Below are positions 35,723-47,556 of a stretch of DNA of 64,000 nt, one piece after another. A program made the position numbers and the translations under genes. Under the pieces are notes generated by a model. The model saw only the letters and a program-made list of their open reading frames with translations. It had not been told where the DNA came from and did not search any database. Each line of letters begins with the position of its first letter. Position 1 is the stretch's first letter. Source of the DNA: Timema cristinae (taxonomy: Eukaryota > Arthropoda > Insecta > Phasmatodea > Timematidae); NCBI GenBank assembly GCA_039000515.1, contig JBCFYV010000215.1:39302-103301 (forward strand), given 5' to 3'.

Positions 35723-37167
35723 TGTAACAAAAGCAGAGGTGGTACAAAGAGCATCTTCAGAACACAAACCAATATATACTGAAACAGTCTATAGACCATT
35801 GACCAAGATTATTAGTTACACAGATTGCTGAATAACAAATACTCTCTGAGAGAGATATTGGCGTGAAGTGCCAACGAGTTTGAAAAACAGGTTAAGCTCA
35901 GGCTTAACTTGAGAGACTCCAGTCCTCTTAATATGTATTGCCAGGCTAGCACTAAATAATAATAGTAATGATCATACTAAATAATAACTAGCAAGCTATT
36001 ACACAAACGCAGGAACGAAGGGCACCTGCTCTGAACCAGGCATGAACAATACCATGACACGAGAGCCGGACTATTAGTGCCAGGGAGGCTGGCTGGAACA
36101 TTAACGGTTGAATTATCAAGGTACAAGACTGTTGGCAGTCAGCTCCAGTCATAGACGGACCGCCAAAAATATACAACAATTTAATTGTACAGGTTAAGTT
36201 CCAATTCAGCGTTCTAGACCTTGTTTTGTCATGAGCTGGCGCACGGCATTAAACGCATGACCTGAGTATGTAAACAAGGCACAAAACTCCACAAGGGCAA
36301 TAACACATCTAAGTGAGAGTAATGCGAGCCATGCCAGATGGGCAGACATGAGCCACAAGTTGAGCACAGCAAACTGGTTCAGAAGAGCAAACTCAAACCT
36401 AACTAGGTATAACTATCTTGCCTGGAACAACCTGAACAGCTCCTTTCCTGACTAACTGCCTCGCTGACTATAACATGGTCAAGCAGGCTAAGGTGTGGGA
36501 ATCATCCCTATTTAAACTGCTGATCTTAAGGACCAAGCAGAGAACATGTGAAATACTAAATGACTCCATGACATGTAAACTAAGTTATGAAAAGACTAAT
36601 CTAAATAACACGGAAAAATTAAGATGAGAGTAGCTAATCCTCTCGACAAATTATAAAAACTCTAAAACTATAATCCAACCATAGAGCCACCTACTCACAG
36701 ATTTGAATGATCAAAGTGACGTCATGTTACTTTCGTCGGTCTCTAGGCAGCATCTGGTTGAGTACAGTCAACTTGAAGAAAGCACATCGGAGAGTGTCGA
36801 CTATTTGACTGGTGATGTATAATTTTGTCGGTCTCCAGCGAGCCCTGAAGCTTTATAGTGGTTGAACGCAAAGAATCATGGGAAGGAAAGAAGGGGGGAG
36901 ACATCCCTCTACATTGGAAAGATCACATAGGCTCCTAACAATGCGCAGGCCGCCCGCTGCAGTCAGTTGTTATTGTTGCTCCGACGAGCTAGCCCTTCTG
37001 ATGGCACCGTTCTTGTTCCATGATGTATCCGAGACGTGGTATGTAACACATGGAGATTTATGTATTAATAGACCTGTATATATAATAGGGTACAATATAT
37101 ATTCTTGAGCAATGATTATGTGCAGCAAATTTGGACAGTACAGGGCTGAGTTGATTAGCTCGTTACA
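35723..37167. mobile_element. Possible solo LTR
   Basis: It starts TGTAACAAAAGCAGAGG and ends TAGCTCGTTACA, so the six terminal bases are inverted (TGTAAC/GTTACA). The interior is GC-richer than its flanks. No target duplication was found. The right flank read in reverse (GGGAAAGAGTCAAAGG) could be a remnant polypurine tract. Tentative. Confidence 0.3.
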
Positions 37168-38150
37168 TATCTACCTTTGACTCTTTCCCAGTATTAGCTT
37201 CCCTTGGATCGTCCTCTCGACCTTGTGGCTGACCTTGCAAATAAAACACCCATGTCCCATACTAATGCTAACAACATTGCAATACTTCTTCCTCGCCCAC
37301 ACAAGCTGTATCATTTCAAAGCTTTATATTTCCTACCCCTTGTTAAAGAACTAAGTGTTTACTTAGAGCACACTATCAGCCAGACAAACCCGCTCCTCTA
37401 CTAACAACTGAACAAAGGACAGGGAGGAGTCACCAGCATGTCTCTTGTTCTGACTGTTAAAATATCTGTGCTAACATTGAGTGAATATTGTGCCATAAAT
37501 AGCTGGTGATTCAATCCAGCATCAGCCAAGCCTTAGAAAAATGTTGGGCTCTTCAAATTAGACTTATTTAGGGGCGTGTTGTGTTAGAACTAGACCAGGG
37601 TTTCTCATACTGTGGGGTCAGGTGAGGCGCAGCGCAAGATTTATCTTACTTTCGACTGTAAACATTAGTGTTCTGCTCTGACAATTTAAACTGATGATAT
37701 TTGCATCTTCATGTATGTGTGAATATGGTTTCTTGGCAATGTATGCAACAAAATCCCGCTGGTAATTATAACTTATCTTTATCTATTTTCACAAAAATAG
37801 AACTTGATATGAATCATCTCTGTGATGGGAAACAAACTGATCGTTCCCACAGACAGGAGGTAGATATTGTGATGTACATTTTTTAAATATTACATTATAG
37901 GCAGTTTAATAATATATCTTCATTAAAAAAACTCGTGATCAAAATATAAAATGTATCATTTTATAAAATAATTATGTTGTGGGAATGTTTAAAAAAATAT
38001 TTATATTTAGCATCCTATTTAAAAGCTTCTGTGAATTGTATATCAGAAAATATAGTAATCATTGTAAAAACTTAATGCATTATTTATGTTTTAATTTTAC
38101 AATATTTTAGAAATTTACTGTGATAGTGAGGTTTGAACTGCATATAATAT
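37168..38150. other. Noncoding stretch with one hAT-like end
   Basis: CAGGGTTTCTCATACTGTGG at about 37598 resembles the terminus of hAT elements; no partner end was found. Otherwise nothing recognisable. Confidence 0.4.
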
Positions 38151-38432
38151 CTATTATTATTATTAGCACCGCGTCTTACTACCCGTTCGGGTTATACGCA
38201 CTTACGCTAATGTGAAATGGTAGGGTGATTGTGAGATGAAATGAAGGACCTACAGTTTAACGTGGAATCCGAACCACGGTGGCGGCCTGGCATTCCACAC
38301 ATTCACAAGATGTCTTGTCAGAGGTGAAGGAAGGGTTTGGAAATCAGATAAATCTGTGCCGGGACCGAGGATTGAACCCCGGCCGCCAGCACAGAAGTCT
38401 AACACCTTACCCCTAGACCACCAGGTCACCCT
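38151..38432 (-). mobile_element. tRNA-derived SINE, family 1, - copy
   Basis: Same layout as 26964-27241: an (ATT)n tail at the left, B box GGGGTTCAATCCTCGG and A box TGGTCTAGGGGTAAGG near the right end, in reverse. Confidence 0.88.
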
Positions 38433-38546
38433 ATAATATCTAAGTGAGACTATTTTGTGTGGTGATCGTTAACACATTATTTACTCTTGTCTCTACTTGT
38501 GTGAATAGTGTTTGTGAAATGTGCTCTTGGCATATGTACGGCTTAA

Positions 38547-40765
38547 CAGTAGTGAGGCGTCAGGGTAGGCAGGATAAGCTCAGCTATCCCAAAATGTTTT
38601 GAAAAAAGAGATAAAACATATGTAAGATTGAAATTTTAATGGTCATTTTTAATGAAATGTTGGTAAACGCGAGAAACGAATGTGACATTTCCTTTTGGCA
38701 AGATAAGCTGTAGAAGAAAATGGGAGCCGCTATAGACATCAACAATGATATTCAAACCTAAACCAGCATCTCATTACTGGCATTCCTGTCCAACACATTA
38801 GTGATGCTTTGGGCCATTCAACCACCAATATGGCTTTTTTTCTATGTCATTTAGAAACCATTGTTTTATTTTAAATATAAAAGTATTATTGTAATTTTAA
38901 AATGTTATTGTTTAAAGTTTGAGTGAGCGTTTGATATTGTTTTAAGAATGTATATTTATTGAACTGATGCTCAGGAGCTTTCTATGGAAGAGCCTTCTTC
39001 CCTTTAGACTTAATACAGGGAGATGAGTGATCACACCACTATCCCGTGATCCTGCTGCATTCCTCCCTTTAACAGCAACTTCAATTTTACAAAAATAATG
39101 TCACTCTTGTGAGTAAGAAGGTGTTGAACGATATACAGATTGTTTTTAAATCCAAATTCAACTTTTAATAGCACTTTCCTGTAGATGTCATTGAAGTTAT
39201 GTTGGTTTTACAGTTTTTCCCTGTGAAACAAATCCATAATTCACAACTACATGAATGTTGGAAAAAACAATATTATCTGGTCATTTGGGTAAACTTTGGG
39301 TCCATATTGGAGATAGAGATGATGGGTTCTTCCACCGAGACAACTAGATTGGTTTCTGGGTCACACCCACATTTTATTTCCTGTGATTTTTGAAAGAAAT
39401 CAAGGGTTTCCTTCAAGCCTCTTTTTAAGGTCCTCATAGATCAACCCATGCTCAAATGCTCTTTCAAAATCTTTTAGGTTTACTCAAAATTTCCTAATAT
39501 GTTGGTAGACTTGAGAATAGTAGTTCTGTTTTTGTAGACATGTTCTTTCAAATGGACGTCCTGACCATTCATTATCTTCCACAGAGCACACCACTTTTAG
39601 ACTTGGAAAACTAGTTGTACACTTGTAGGGTTCCCATGTTCTACTTTACAAAGATTTCTGTGACTATCTATTCCACTCTAAGCAAACATTTTATAGAGAT
39701 ACGCTGTCCTTTCAAAGCTGTCATTCTCTGGCTACTGAAAAATGTTAGAGCGATACTCACTCACTTGAACTTAACACTGCATTACACAACACTCACATGT
39801 TCTACATCCTTATTCTAAAGAAGAAATAAGTCCCAACTATACTCTAGCTAGTTTGTACTAACAGCAGTAGTGTTTTATAATTGCTAGTCACAAACTTTTT
39901 TGATTGTGCCTTGTATAAACTGCTTTTGTTTAAGAATATACATTTTGGGGTTTTATTTTATTTATTATGAATAGCTACAATCTTTTCTTTCTTTTTTTTT
40001 CATGTATTTTACAACACACTATATATATATATATATATATTTCTCTAACTCTTGAGAGCTACTATTTACTTTGTTCGGGTGAGTAATTTATTAATTCTAT
40101 GGATTAATTTTGTTTTGAAGAAGGCACAAGGCACTACTAATAAGAGATCCAATCATAATTAATACATTACCAGGCACATGCATTACATTGCTGCCACTGG
40201 TAATTCTTCAGCAGAGCTATCAGAATTGTGTTAAAGAGCAATACAACTATGTAAAGACCATGGGATGAGTCAGAAGCAAAGCTGAGTCATAAACATTTAT
40301 AAAGGAGCACTCTTAACGATGTTGAAAATGTGATTTTTATGAAGTTATATAATACAGTACTGGCAGACTATTACTACTGCTACTGCTGCTAATACTAATA
40401 CCATTTTATGCTTATTTAATTCTTACTACACCTGGGAAATATCTAATTTTTGTCTTAACTATTTTTCCTTTTAAATGCACTTTTCGTTCAAAAGACAAAG
40501 CCTCAGTAGAATTATTTCACAAAAAGTGAACTGAATTGAAAGAATCATTGTTGGTGTTTACAGGGTCTGATTATCAGGGTGCGCTAGGCGGAAATGTATC
40601 AGCTAATCTTGCCAAAAGAAACTGACACATTTACTAACATTTCACTACGCTTTAAAAATTGACCAATACAATTTTAATTTTACATATGTTTTATGTAAAG
40701 GGATGTTTTCTCTCTGTTTTTCTAATATCTGAGCTTATCCTGCCTACCCTGACACCTCGCTTCTG
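38547..40765. mobile_element. Unclassified DNA transposon with long inverted ends
   Basis: The left end CAGTAGTGAGGCGTCAGGG and the right end in reverse, CAGAAGCGAGGTGTCAGGG, continue into matching GTAGGCAGGATAAGCTCAG. Similarity extends for about 190 bp on each side (to ~38740 and from ~40570), sharing ACATATGTAA and TTTTGGCAAGAT. The interior has a - strand reading frame at about 39280-39445 with CGCDPETNLVVSVEEPI, unrecognised but protein-like, followed by an (AT)n run at 40020-40041. No target duplication was found. Confidence 0.6.
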
Positions 40766-41330
40766 GATGGAGTGTTCACAAACATTTCCTATATTTTAAA
40801 CATTATGTAAAAATTGTGTGGTATGGAGAAAGAGACAGAAATGTCCCAAGTTTCCATTACAATTGTTTTTCTTACATAATTTCTCCCTCATTATGATGAT
40901 GTTTGTTGGAACAAGTTGATCAAGCTATAATGAAAGGTCATTAGAAGGTTGTATGTAAATAATTCCTACCTTATGTAAATGTTAACAATGGTGACTGATG
41001 CATCAATGCATTGTTGTATCATTGAATCACCAAAACATAGGTGTGTGTTATTTTAAAATAATCTTTTATCCATAAACTAACAACATAACATATTTTAAAA
41101 GCCCCTTTTATTTAGTCTCAAATTCTTTAACATTTATTATGTTTCATAAAACAATTAAATATAGTTTAATAGTCATTATCATTTATCATATTAATTAAAA
41201 TCACATTATTTTTCACAAAATTACAAAGCTAATGGTTTATTAACATTAGTCCTAAATTATAAATTTTTTAAAACACCGTTAAACAATATAAAGGTCATTG
41301 TTTCAAATGCTAAGCTATACAAAGTAAAAA
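40766..41330. other. AT-rich noncoding stretch
   Basis: Likely 3' UTR or downstream region of the - strand exons that follow. No gene recognised. Confidence 0.4.
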
Positions 41331-41334
41331 TAAG

Positions 41335-41541
41335 TTACAATTTGTTAGACTCGGCAATACTTGTGCTTTCTGCATGAGTCACATCAGTCAAGCGAATTTC
41401 TTCTCGTTTATAAATCGTGTCCACACTTTTCTTTCTGGAGCACATCCGTTGTATTGTACATATGTAGTAAATCAACAATCCCACCACAAGCATGCATGCA
41501 CATACGAGAAGAACAACACTTATTTCACCCCACATTGTCAA
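41335..41541 (-). CDS. One-pass membrane protein C-terminal exon, paralogue 2
   Basis: Unrecognised family. From the first ATG it encodes 68 residues: a short lead MTMWGEIS, a hydrophobic membrane span (about residues 7-29, VVLLVCACMLVVGLLIYYIC), then a cytosolic-type tail with RMCSRKK. The ending EIRLTDVTHAESTSIAESNK matches the end of the neighbouring exon at 41596-41862. Only about 54 bases separate the two in transcription order. A possible acceptor, TTTTTATTAAAAG, lies just upstream of the ATG. It may be a tandem-duplicated alternative last exon of one gene or a tiny separate gene; the membrane span plus conserved tail make real coding likely. Confidence 0.6.
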   Translation of the reverse strand: MTMWGEISVVLLVCACMLVVGLLIYYICTIQRMCSRKKSVDTIYKREEIRLTDVTHAESTSIAESNKL

Positions 41542-41595
41542 AGCTTTTAATAAAAACTTGTTTTATAAAAATATAGTTGTCTTCTTTTAGGTTGG

Positions 41596-41862
41596 TTAGA
41601 CCTTGTCGGATTCAATCATATTTAAACTGTCTATATGTGTGGAGTCTGTGAGGTGCATCTCGTCTCGTCTGGGTAGTTTGCCCTGTGTATGTCCTGTCTG
41701 TCTATGTTTCTGCTCAGTCCTTGTGTTGTTGCTACACAACTGGCGGAATACACACACGTAGCAGAACAGTAGCGCCACCACGAGGAGAATGCCGGTCACT
41801 AAAGCTGCAATGAAGCTAATATCACCATCCATATCATTGTTGGAGCAAATCTGTAACTGGGC
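41596..41862 (-). CDS. One-pass membrane protein C-terminal exon, paralogue 1
   Basis: Unrecognised family. The exon starts after a clear acceptor (CTTGTTTTGTTTCCAG in the - direction) and reads AQLQICSNNDMDGD, a membrane span (FIAALVTGILLVVALLFCYV), then CVFRQLCSNN and a polar tail. The end, EMHLTDSTHIDSLNMIESDK, parallels the exon at 41335-41541. Shared points are R-x-CS after the span, (E/D)E-x-x-LTD-x-TH, and the final ESxK. The upstream exons of this gene would lie at higher coordinates on the - strand but were not identified before 45 kb. Possible roles include a receptor or adhesion-protein tail; the sequence does not say which. Confidence 0.7.
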   Translation of the reverse strand, partial: AQLQICSNNDMDGDISFIAALVTGILLVVALLFCYVCVFRQLCSNNTRTEQKHRQTGHTQGKLPRRDEMHLTDSTHIDSLNMIESDKV

Positions 41863-41909
41863 CTGGAAACAAAACAAGAAGTTGATGTTCAAATTATGAA
41901 TGGTCATTC

Positions 41910-43525
41910 AAAATGTGTGAGTCGCAAGTGATAATTGTGGGTGCAAACAGTTAGCACAGCCCAGTCATCACTCACACAAAATATTTGTCAGAGAGAGATG
42001 GTCCTGCCATAACTGACTCACTTCCAGGTAGCAGCACTGTGCTTATTAGTTGCTCTGTAAACAGTGCATAACTATCAACTATAGTCAAGAACTATCTGGG
42101 AGGACTTTCAAAGATTCTTCATAATAAAATTGAGCTATAGCTTTTGTTTTATGAAATTTTAATTGCTATGCAAGATATCAATTTTATAGCTATTAGTGTA
42201 AGTGTATTTACAGCAAATTTAAATAAAAACTAAAATGTAAGCAAAAAGCCCCCCTAAAACCAATAAACATAATAATATCCCATGTTAACATTCAGAACAA
42301 AACTATTTAAACTGCATCCATTTCTGAGCACGAAGAAAGCTTTATTGTCAAATTGAATGGCAAGGACAATGGCTACAATTAGATTACATGAGTAAAGAAC
42401 ATAGTGTTAAGGCTGAGGTTGATTTTATTTATTAACCTTTGATAAAATGTATCTATGTTCTATTACTGTCTCAGTAAAATTGGAAAAAGTTTAATAAAGC
42501 TCCTTACACACATTAAAACTTGAACAGGAAATCTTGAAGGAAAATGAGTATTTCATACATTGTTATTGAACAGAACAAATACTCATTGAAAAAAAAAGAG
42601 CTTTCAGATGTGTGCATAATGATTGAATTATTCTGGTTCCAATAGGTACCATAAGATTACATTTTTAAACAATACTAAAGACAACTGTAATGCACATAGT
42701 TTTGAGCTGAGAAAAAGTAAGATTATTTAGATTTGTTCATAAATTATCAAATCTGTATTTTAAAGCTTGGCAAAATTTGAACACCATTTGTAAGATGGAT
42801 GCAAGGACCAAAGATTCCCATAGAGATCACCATGATATTCCTGGTTTGGTCAAAATTGAAAAAATGAACATCTATCAACCAATTTTGGACACGTCTTGAT
42901 AAAAGGTCCTATAAACAAAATAAAAGTTAGTAAGACATGTCCTGAATAAATAGTATAATGTAAACAAGGTTTTATTGGATCTGGATGGAATATAAAAAAA
43001 AATAAGTAAAAATTGGGCACAAGATCAAAATCAGGAAAACAAATTATATTGGAAGGATAGGTCGAGTGTTACTGAGTTAAATTAGTAGTAACTTGTTGCT
43101 AAATTAGATATTAGTCTCATCTGATCCAGATTGTCAGTGATCGGGAGGTTGTGGCTCGAACCCTGGATGAGTTTCAATGGGGTCTTTTTTTTTAACTTTA
43201 GGTTGCACCTTCCTTCTCAATGACTTGACAAACTGTTACTTAACACAGTGAACAGGACAAACAAATCTCTTAAGTGGTATCTCATGTTTGACCTTCCCTA
43301 AGATTCAGTTGGAGACTAATATACAAGAACGATAAAGTTGTACAGCCCATTTCTCAGAAACTATGCATAATAACGACATGCAGTTTTTTGTATTATATTT
43401 AACTTGTAAATTTAATATGAACCATATTAATAAAAAGAGTTACAAGTTAATACTTACTTTATTACAGTAAGATGTAAATTCAATAAAATTTGAATTAAAT
43501 AAAACATTAAATACAAGAATATAGT
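41910..43525. other. Noncoding stretch
   Basis: Probably intron of the - strand gene. 43105-43180 has GTGGCTCGAACCCTGGATG, similar to a SINE B box, but without a convincing A box. Confidence 0.4.
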
Positions 43526-43529
43526 ATTG

Positions 43530-43912
43530 AATAATAATAATATTTAGCACCGCGTCTTACTACCCGTTCGGGTTATACGCACTTACGCTAATGTGTAATG
43601 GTAGGGTGATTGTGAGATGAAATGGAGGACCTACAGTTTAACGTGGAATCTGAACCACGGTGGAGGCCTGGCATTCCCCACATTCACAAGATGTCTTGTC
43701 AGAGGTGAAGGAAGGGTTTGGTAATCAGATAAATCTGTGCCGGGACCGAGGATTGAACCCGGCCGCCAGCACAGAAGTCTGACACCTTACCCCTAGACCA
43801 CCAGGTCACCCACCCCAGTTCACCCGACCGAGATTCGAACCTCGATCTCCCGTCCTCAGCAGTCGAGTTCAACACAACAAGCACGTTAGCCAACTACGCC
43901 ACCGAGGCGGGT
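43530..43912 (-). mobile_element. Composite SINE with two tRNA-like heads
   Basis: Read in reverse, 43912-43815 has GCCTCGGTGGCGTAGTTGG (A box) and GAGGTTCGAATCTCGG (B box). The complete family-1 SINE follows directly, with its own A box (TGGTCTAGGGGTAAGG), B box (GGTTCAATCCTCGG), body and (ATT)n tail. The first head resembles those of the SINEs at 61.2 and 62.5 kb. This could be a dimeric SINE or one SINE inserted beside another. Confidence 0.75.
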
Positions 43913-44465
43913 AATATAGTTTTAAAGCTATCATTATTATTATTATTATACTATTATATTATATTATTAGCTATACTATTATTATAGACAACGAATATTT
44001 ATAATACAATAATTTTTAAAAAATTTGATATTTTCAAATTAAATTATGTCTTAACCGTTGAAAAAGTACAGTTGTTTCCTGGTAGATGGGTCTGTCATCA
44101 GAAGCATCTCTCCCCCTTTCCTCAACCCATTTATATCCTCTTCAGGTAGAACCCTTGACTTGACACTGTCTTTCACTTTATTACTACTATTAGCTCAGTG
44201 AGCCATTGAAAATATTCCTTGTGGTGTATTGAATTATATATGTTAAAAGTTTTTTTATAGCGTAGGCTTGATTCTGTTTAGCTTATAAATAATTTGATTA
44301 GATATAATCTATTTATAGATCTTTCTCTTCTTTTAGCAAGATTAATTTTGAAGATATTAAGATTCAGTGGTGAATCCAGAAATTTACTTTAGGGGAGAGT
44401 AGGCATATGTGTCTAAGTTATTATTTCTATCACCTGAAAATATCACATTATTTTAGTTTAAAGCT
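43913..44465. other. AT-rich noncoding stretch
   Basis: (ATT)n-like sequence at 43930-43985; otherwise nothing recognised. Confidence 0.45.
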
Positions 44466-44469
44466 TCAT

Positions 44470-45510
44470 TAAAAAAAAAAAGAAATGACACATATGTATA
44501 TTATACAGGTTGTTATAAAAAAGGTACAAAATTTATGGATCTTGTTGTACACATTAGCACGAGTATAATCATTTAATGATGTTACGTAACCTCTAGTTGT
44601 GTTTTTGGTAAGCTCAAAAAAAAAAATACTAATAATGAAAGTGTCTTAGAAATTATAGATCCACAAACCAAATAGAAGTAAAGGCAATTTTGTATTTTAG
44701 TAATAAAAAAAATGGTACGGTGCAGCACACAAACTTTTTCTTGCTTTTTATCTTGAAATAGACATTTACTAAAAACTTGTAAAATTTGTGAAACGAAATA
44801 ATAGGTATACAAATTGTTGTAGAAACACAACACCAAATATCATAAATGAAATAATATACACTGTTTCTTACTTTATGGTATTATGAACTAGGAACATTGT
44901 TTCCAAAAATCGAGAAAAAAGAAACATCTTTGTTAACTAAAAAGCATAAGAATCAAATTAATTTTCAAAGGACTGTATTAAAAAGTGTAGACATTTGTTT
45001 ATATCTCAGAACTTAATGGTTTTATAAAAATATATTTCAAATAAAAGATTTTTATCAAGATTTTTACTACAACTTTCTCAATTAGTTGCGGAAAAATTAT
45101 GAAAATTTTAAAATCCACCCCTATGTAAAGTACTCTCAAGTTCATGTTCATGATACATTTAAAATTTCCATCGTATTTATAATGATAAACAGTGTTTAGA
45201 TATAAAATTTAATCAAAATCGTTAGAGCTAATTTTGAGAAAATAGATTTATCTTTTTGTCTTTCAATAAGCTTCCTTTAAATTTAGGTTTAGATATATAT
45301 TTCCAAAACCCCTCGAGGGGACTTTATCAACACCCCAGATACAAATTTTTAGCCCAATCGGTAAAATGGTTTCGGCTCTAGCCCAAGCAAAGGTCAGACA
45401 AACGGCATTACGGCATTGTTTCATAGGATCATGAAACTTTGACATTTATCAAAATCTCCATTTCGAATTTTTCCGATCACAATATTCTCGCTCTGGGTGT
45501 CACTAAAAAG
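44470..45510. repeat. Dispersed repeat family A, copy 2
   Basis: Aligned with 5220-6510, same orientation; the shared CCAAAACCCCTCG, AATCGGTAAAATGG and CATTTATCAAAATCTCCATTT motifs are at 45303-45470. It ends about 120 bp before the first gene of the Maverick-like element. Confidence 0.6.
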
Positions 45511-45629
45511 TAATTTAATTTTTTTTTACAAAGCTTAGTTACCCACAGCTGTGTTCTAGCCGTTGCTTGCCTTTAGTTTGATAAGTTTTATGCGGAGGTC
45601 GACAAGAAACTGGTTTACTTTGTTTGCGA

Positions 45630-45848
45630 ATGTGCCTACAACACGTTAAAGGGCGGGTGCCGTTTAAAAATGCACAGAAGGCAAAGTTACGTGCTCACAA
45701 GCAGGTGTTGCGCAAGCTGGTAAAACAAGGAGTGTGCTGGAAGAAGAAGAAGAATATACGACTACTCGTTCAGAAAGGAGGAGCGTTCTTGCCCTTACTT
45801 TTAGCCCCGTTAATCAGCGGTGTCCTCGGCTCCTTGTTCAACAAGTAG
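45630..45848 (+). CDS. Small basic Maverick protein
   Basis: Unnamed protein common at this place in insect and cnidarian Mavericks. The 72-residue frame is intact from ATG to TAG. Its first half is Lys/Arg-rich (KAKLRAHKQVLRKL, KKKKN). A LLVQKGGAFLPLLLAPLIS segment follows, a GG-containing hydrophobic tail that may insert in or perturb membranes. It resembles small minor virion proteins, but the function is inferred. It starts a series of genes; the next start (45849) overlaps its stop by one or two bases. A longer reading from a non-ATG codon at 45624 is not needed. Confidence 0.6.
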   Translation: MCLQHVKGRVPFKNAQKAKLRAHKQVLRKLVKQGVCWKKKKNIRLLVQKGGAFLPLLLAPLISGVLGSLFNK

Positions 45849-46504
45849 ATGATGGAACACACGAAAAAGATGATATTAGTGTCCCGGAAACATTACACGG
45901 TTACGAGCAACACCACCAACAAACGGCTTCGGCAACAAATATAGTGGTCCCCGAGTTGGACAAGAACATGGAAAAAATCCTCGCTTCAAAACTTGACATG
46001 TCTAAATGGATTTTATACCAACAAGTGCTACAGCACTATCTGCACTTTAGTCAACACCCTCCGCAATCTGAAACCACCACCACCACCAACACCACCACCC
46101 TGAAGTGTCTGTACTTCCCATCCAGCTGCACTAAATACTGTACCAGCACAAGCACATAAAAATGCTGAACTTTTACTAGAACATATCATTTCCCGAGGAG
46201 GCATCTCTTGGGACTCAAACGGAGAAGTGAGTATTCAAGATACACCTCTCCGTGGATCCAATATTGTGGATTTAGCCAACGATCTGGTCAGAGCAAAAGA
46301 CACAGTGAACCGTCAGGGTGGCGAGAGTTTCTCACGGCGCTGCAAAAAATAAACGTTCCAAAATAATCTATTGTAAATCCGAAACGTTTGGTGCCCATTA
46401 GAGATACGACGCCCGTACAACAACCACTTACATCGTCACAACGCCCTAAGAAGAAGAAACTGGAGAAGGTGGACGAAAACAGGAGGCTGCCGTTCAGAGC
46501 TTAA
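45849..46504 (+). pseudogene. Maverick accessory protein (pseudogene)
   Basis: Uncharacterised protein found next to the integrase in this element class. The frame starts MEHTKKMILV (the second ATG at 45852), shifts within about 40 bases, then reads LDKNMEKILASKLDMSKW and YQQVLQHYLHF. A second shift near 46110 leads to LLLEHIISRGGISW, GEVSIQDTPLRGSNIVDLAN and RAKDTVNRQGGESFS. A third shift near 46340 leads to KINVPK, an in-frame TAA (46364), and a basic tail RPKKKKLEKV. The final TAA shares a base with the integrase ATG (TAATG). The GSNIVDL and GEV motifs recur in homologues I recognise from arthropod genomes. Function unknown; possibly a virion core protein. Confidence 0.6.
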
Positions 46505-47556
46505 TGGACCGTTTAGCCGATATCTTCTACGACCCTTCTCATCCTGCAGGGTTTGAAGGGGCGGCGTTGCTCATAAAGGCGTCCAAGAAAGATCCCGAAA
46601 AAGTACGAGAATAGCTTGGTGCACAGGACGCTTATACCCTACACAAACCGGTGCTAAAAATGTTTCCACGCAACAAGTACGTGGTGTCAAACATTGACGA
46701 TCTCTGGCAAGCCGATTTCAACGATATGCGAATTCTCAGAAAATACAAAGACGGTGCAGTGTAATTGCTCACTGTCATCGACGTGTTTAGCAAGATGGCC
46801 TGGGCGAGGACAATTCCATCCAAGACGGGGAGCGTAGTGAGAGACGCTCTTCGGGATATTTTCAAACAAGGTGGTCGTAAACCTCTAAGTTTACATACGG
46901 ACAAGGGGACAGAGTTCACGGTACGTCTAGTCCGGAAATTTCTCAAGCAAGAAGGTGTGCATTACTACACCACTCATAATCCAGACGTGAAGGCAAGCAT
47001 CGTGGAACGATTCAATAGAACTCTGAAAGGACGCTTGTGGCGCCACTTTACCAAAAATAACACGTATCGTTATGTGGACATCCTCCAAGATCTAGTCGAC
47101 GCTTAAAACGGTGCATAACATTCCAGTATCAAGATGGCGCCCGCCGACGTTTCAGAAATTAATGTGCTTCAAGTCAGAGATAATTTGTACGGCAAAAGGT
47201 GTCCAAACTCGAAGCCGAAAATAAAAGTCTGTGACACAGTGCATATTAGCAAATCCAAAATACTGTTTGAAAAGGGCTACGAAAGCAATTGGAGCGAAGA
47301 GATTTTTAAAGTCAGCAGTGTCGTGTTGCGACAACCTGTCGTCTACAGACTCACCGATCTTGATGGCGAAGAGGTGGAGGGGACGTTATACGCACCTGAA
47401 TTGCAAGGCGTACGTCTTCCCGAAACTTTTAAAGTTGATAAAATACTACGTGTCAAGGGTAAAGGTGCCAGAAATAAAGTGTACGTGAAGTGGAAAGGTT
47501 ACCCTGCCAAGTTTAATTCTTGGATTCCTGCCAGTTACGTCAGAGCCCTAACATGA
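46504..47556 (+). pseudogene. Maverick integrase with chromodomain (pseudogene)
   Basis: A retrovirus-like DDE integrase that inserts the element into the host chromosome. One frame runs throughout with no shift, but four codons are stops (46612, 46762, 47104, 47116). Catalytic motifs are WQADFNDM (first Asp), LHTDKGTEF (second Asp) and DVKASIVERFNRTLKGRLW (Glu). After a linker with MAPADVSE and VRDNLYGKRC, a chromodomain closes the protein: FKVDKILRVKGKG, YVKWKGYPAKFNSW. Chromodomains on integrases bind modified histones and steer insertion. The TGA stop overlaps the next ATG (ATGA at 47553). The frame is otherwise complete, and identity is certain from the DDE and chromodomain pair. Confidence 0.9.

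Noticed and set aside
37598..37640. hAT element beginning CAGGGTTTCTCATACTG
   Set aside because: Only one end visible; recorded as a hint in the surrounding stretch.
39280..39600. Host gene exon on the - strand
   Set aside because: The reading is protein-like but has upstream stops and lies between long inverted repeats, so it was treated as transposon content.
43815..43912. Functional tRNA gene
   Set aside because: A and B boxes are present, but the acceptor ends do not pair properly (GCCTCGG without CCGAGGC), and it adjoins a SINE body.
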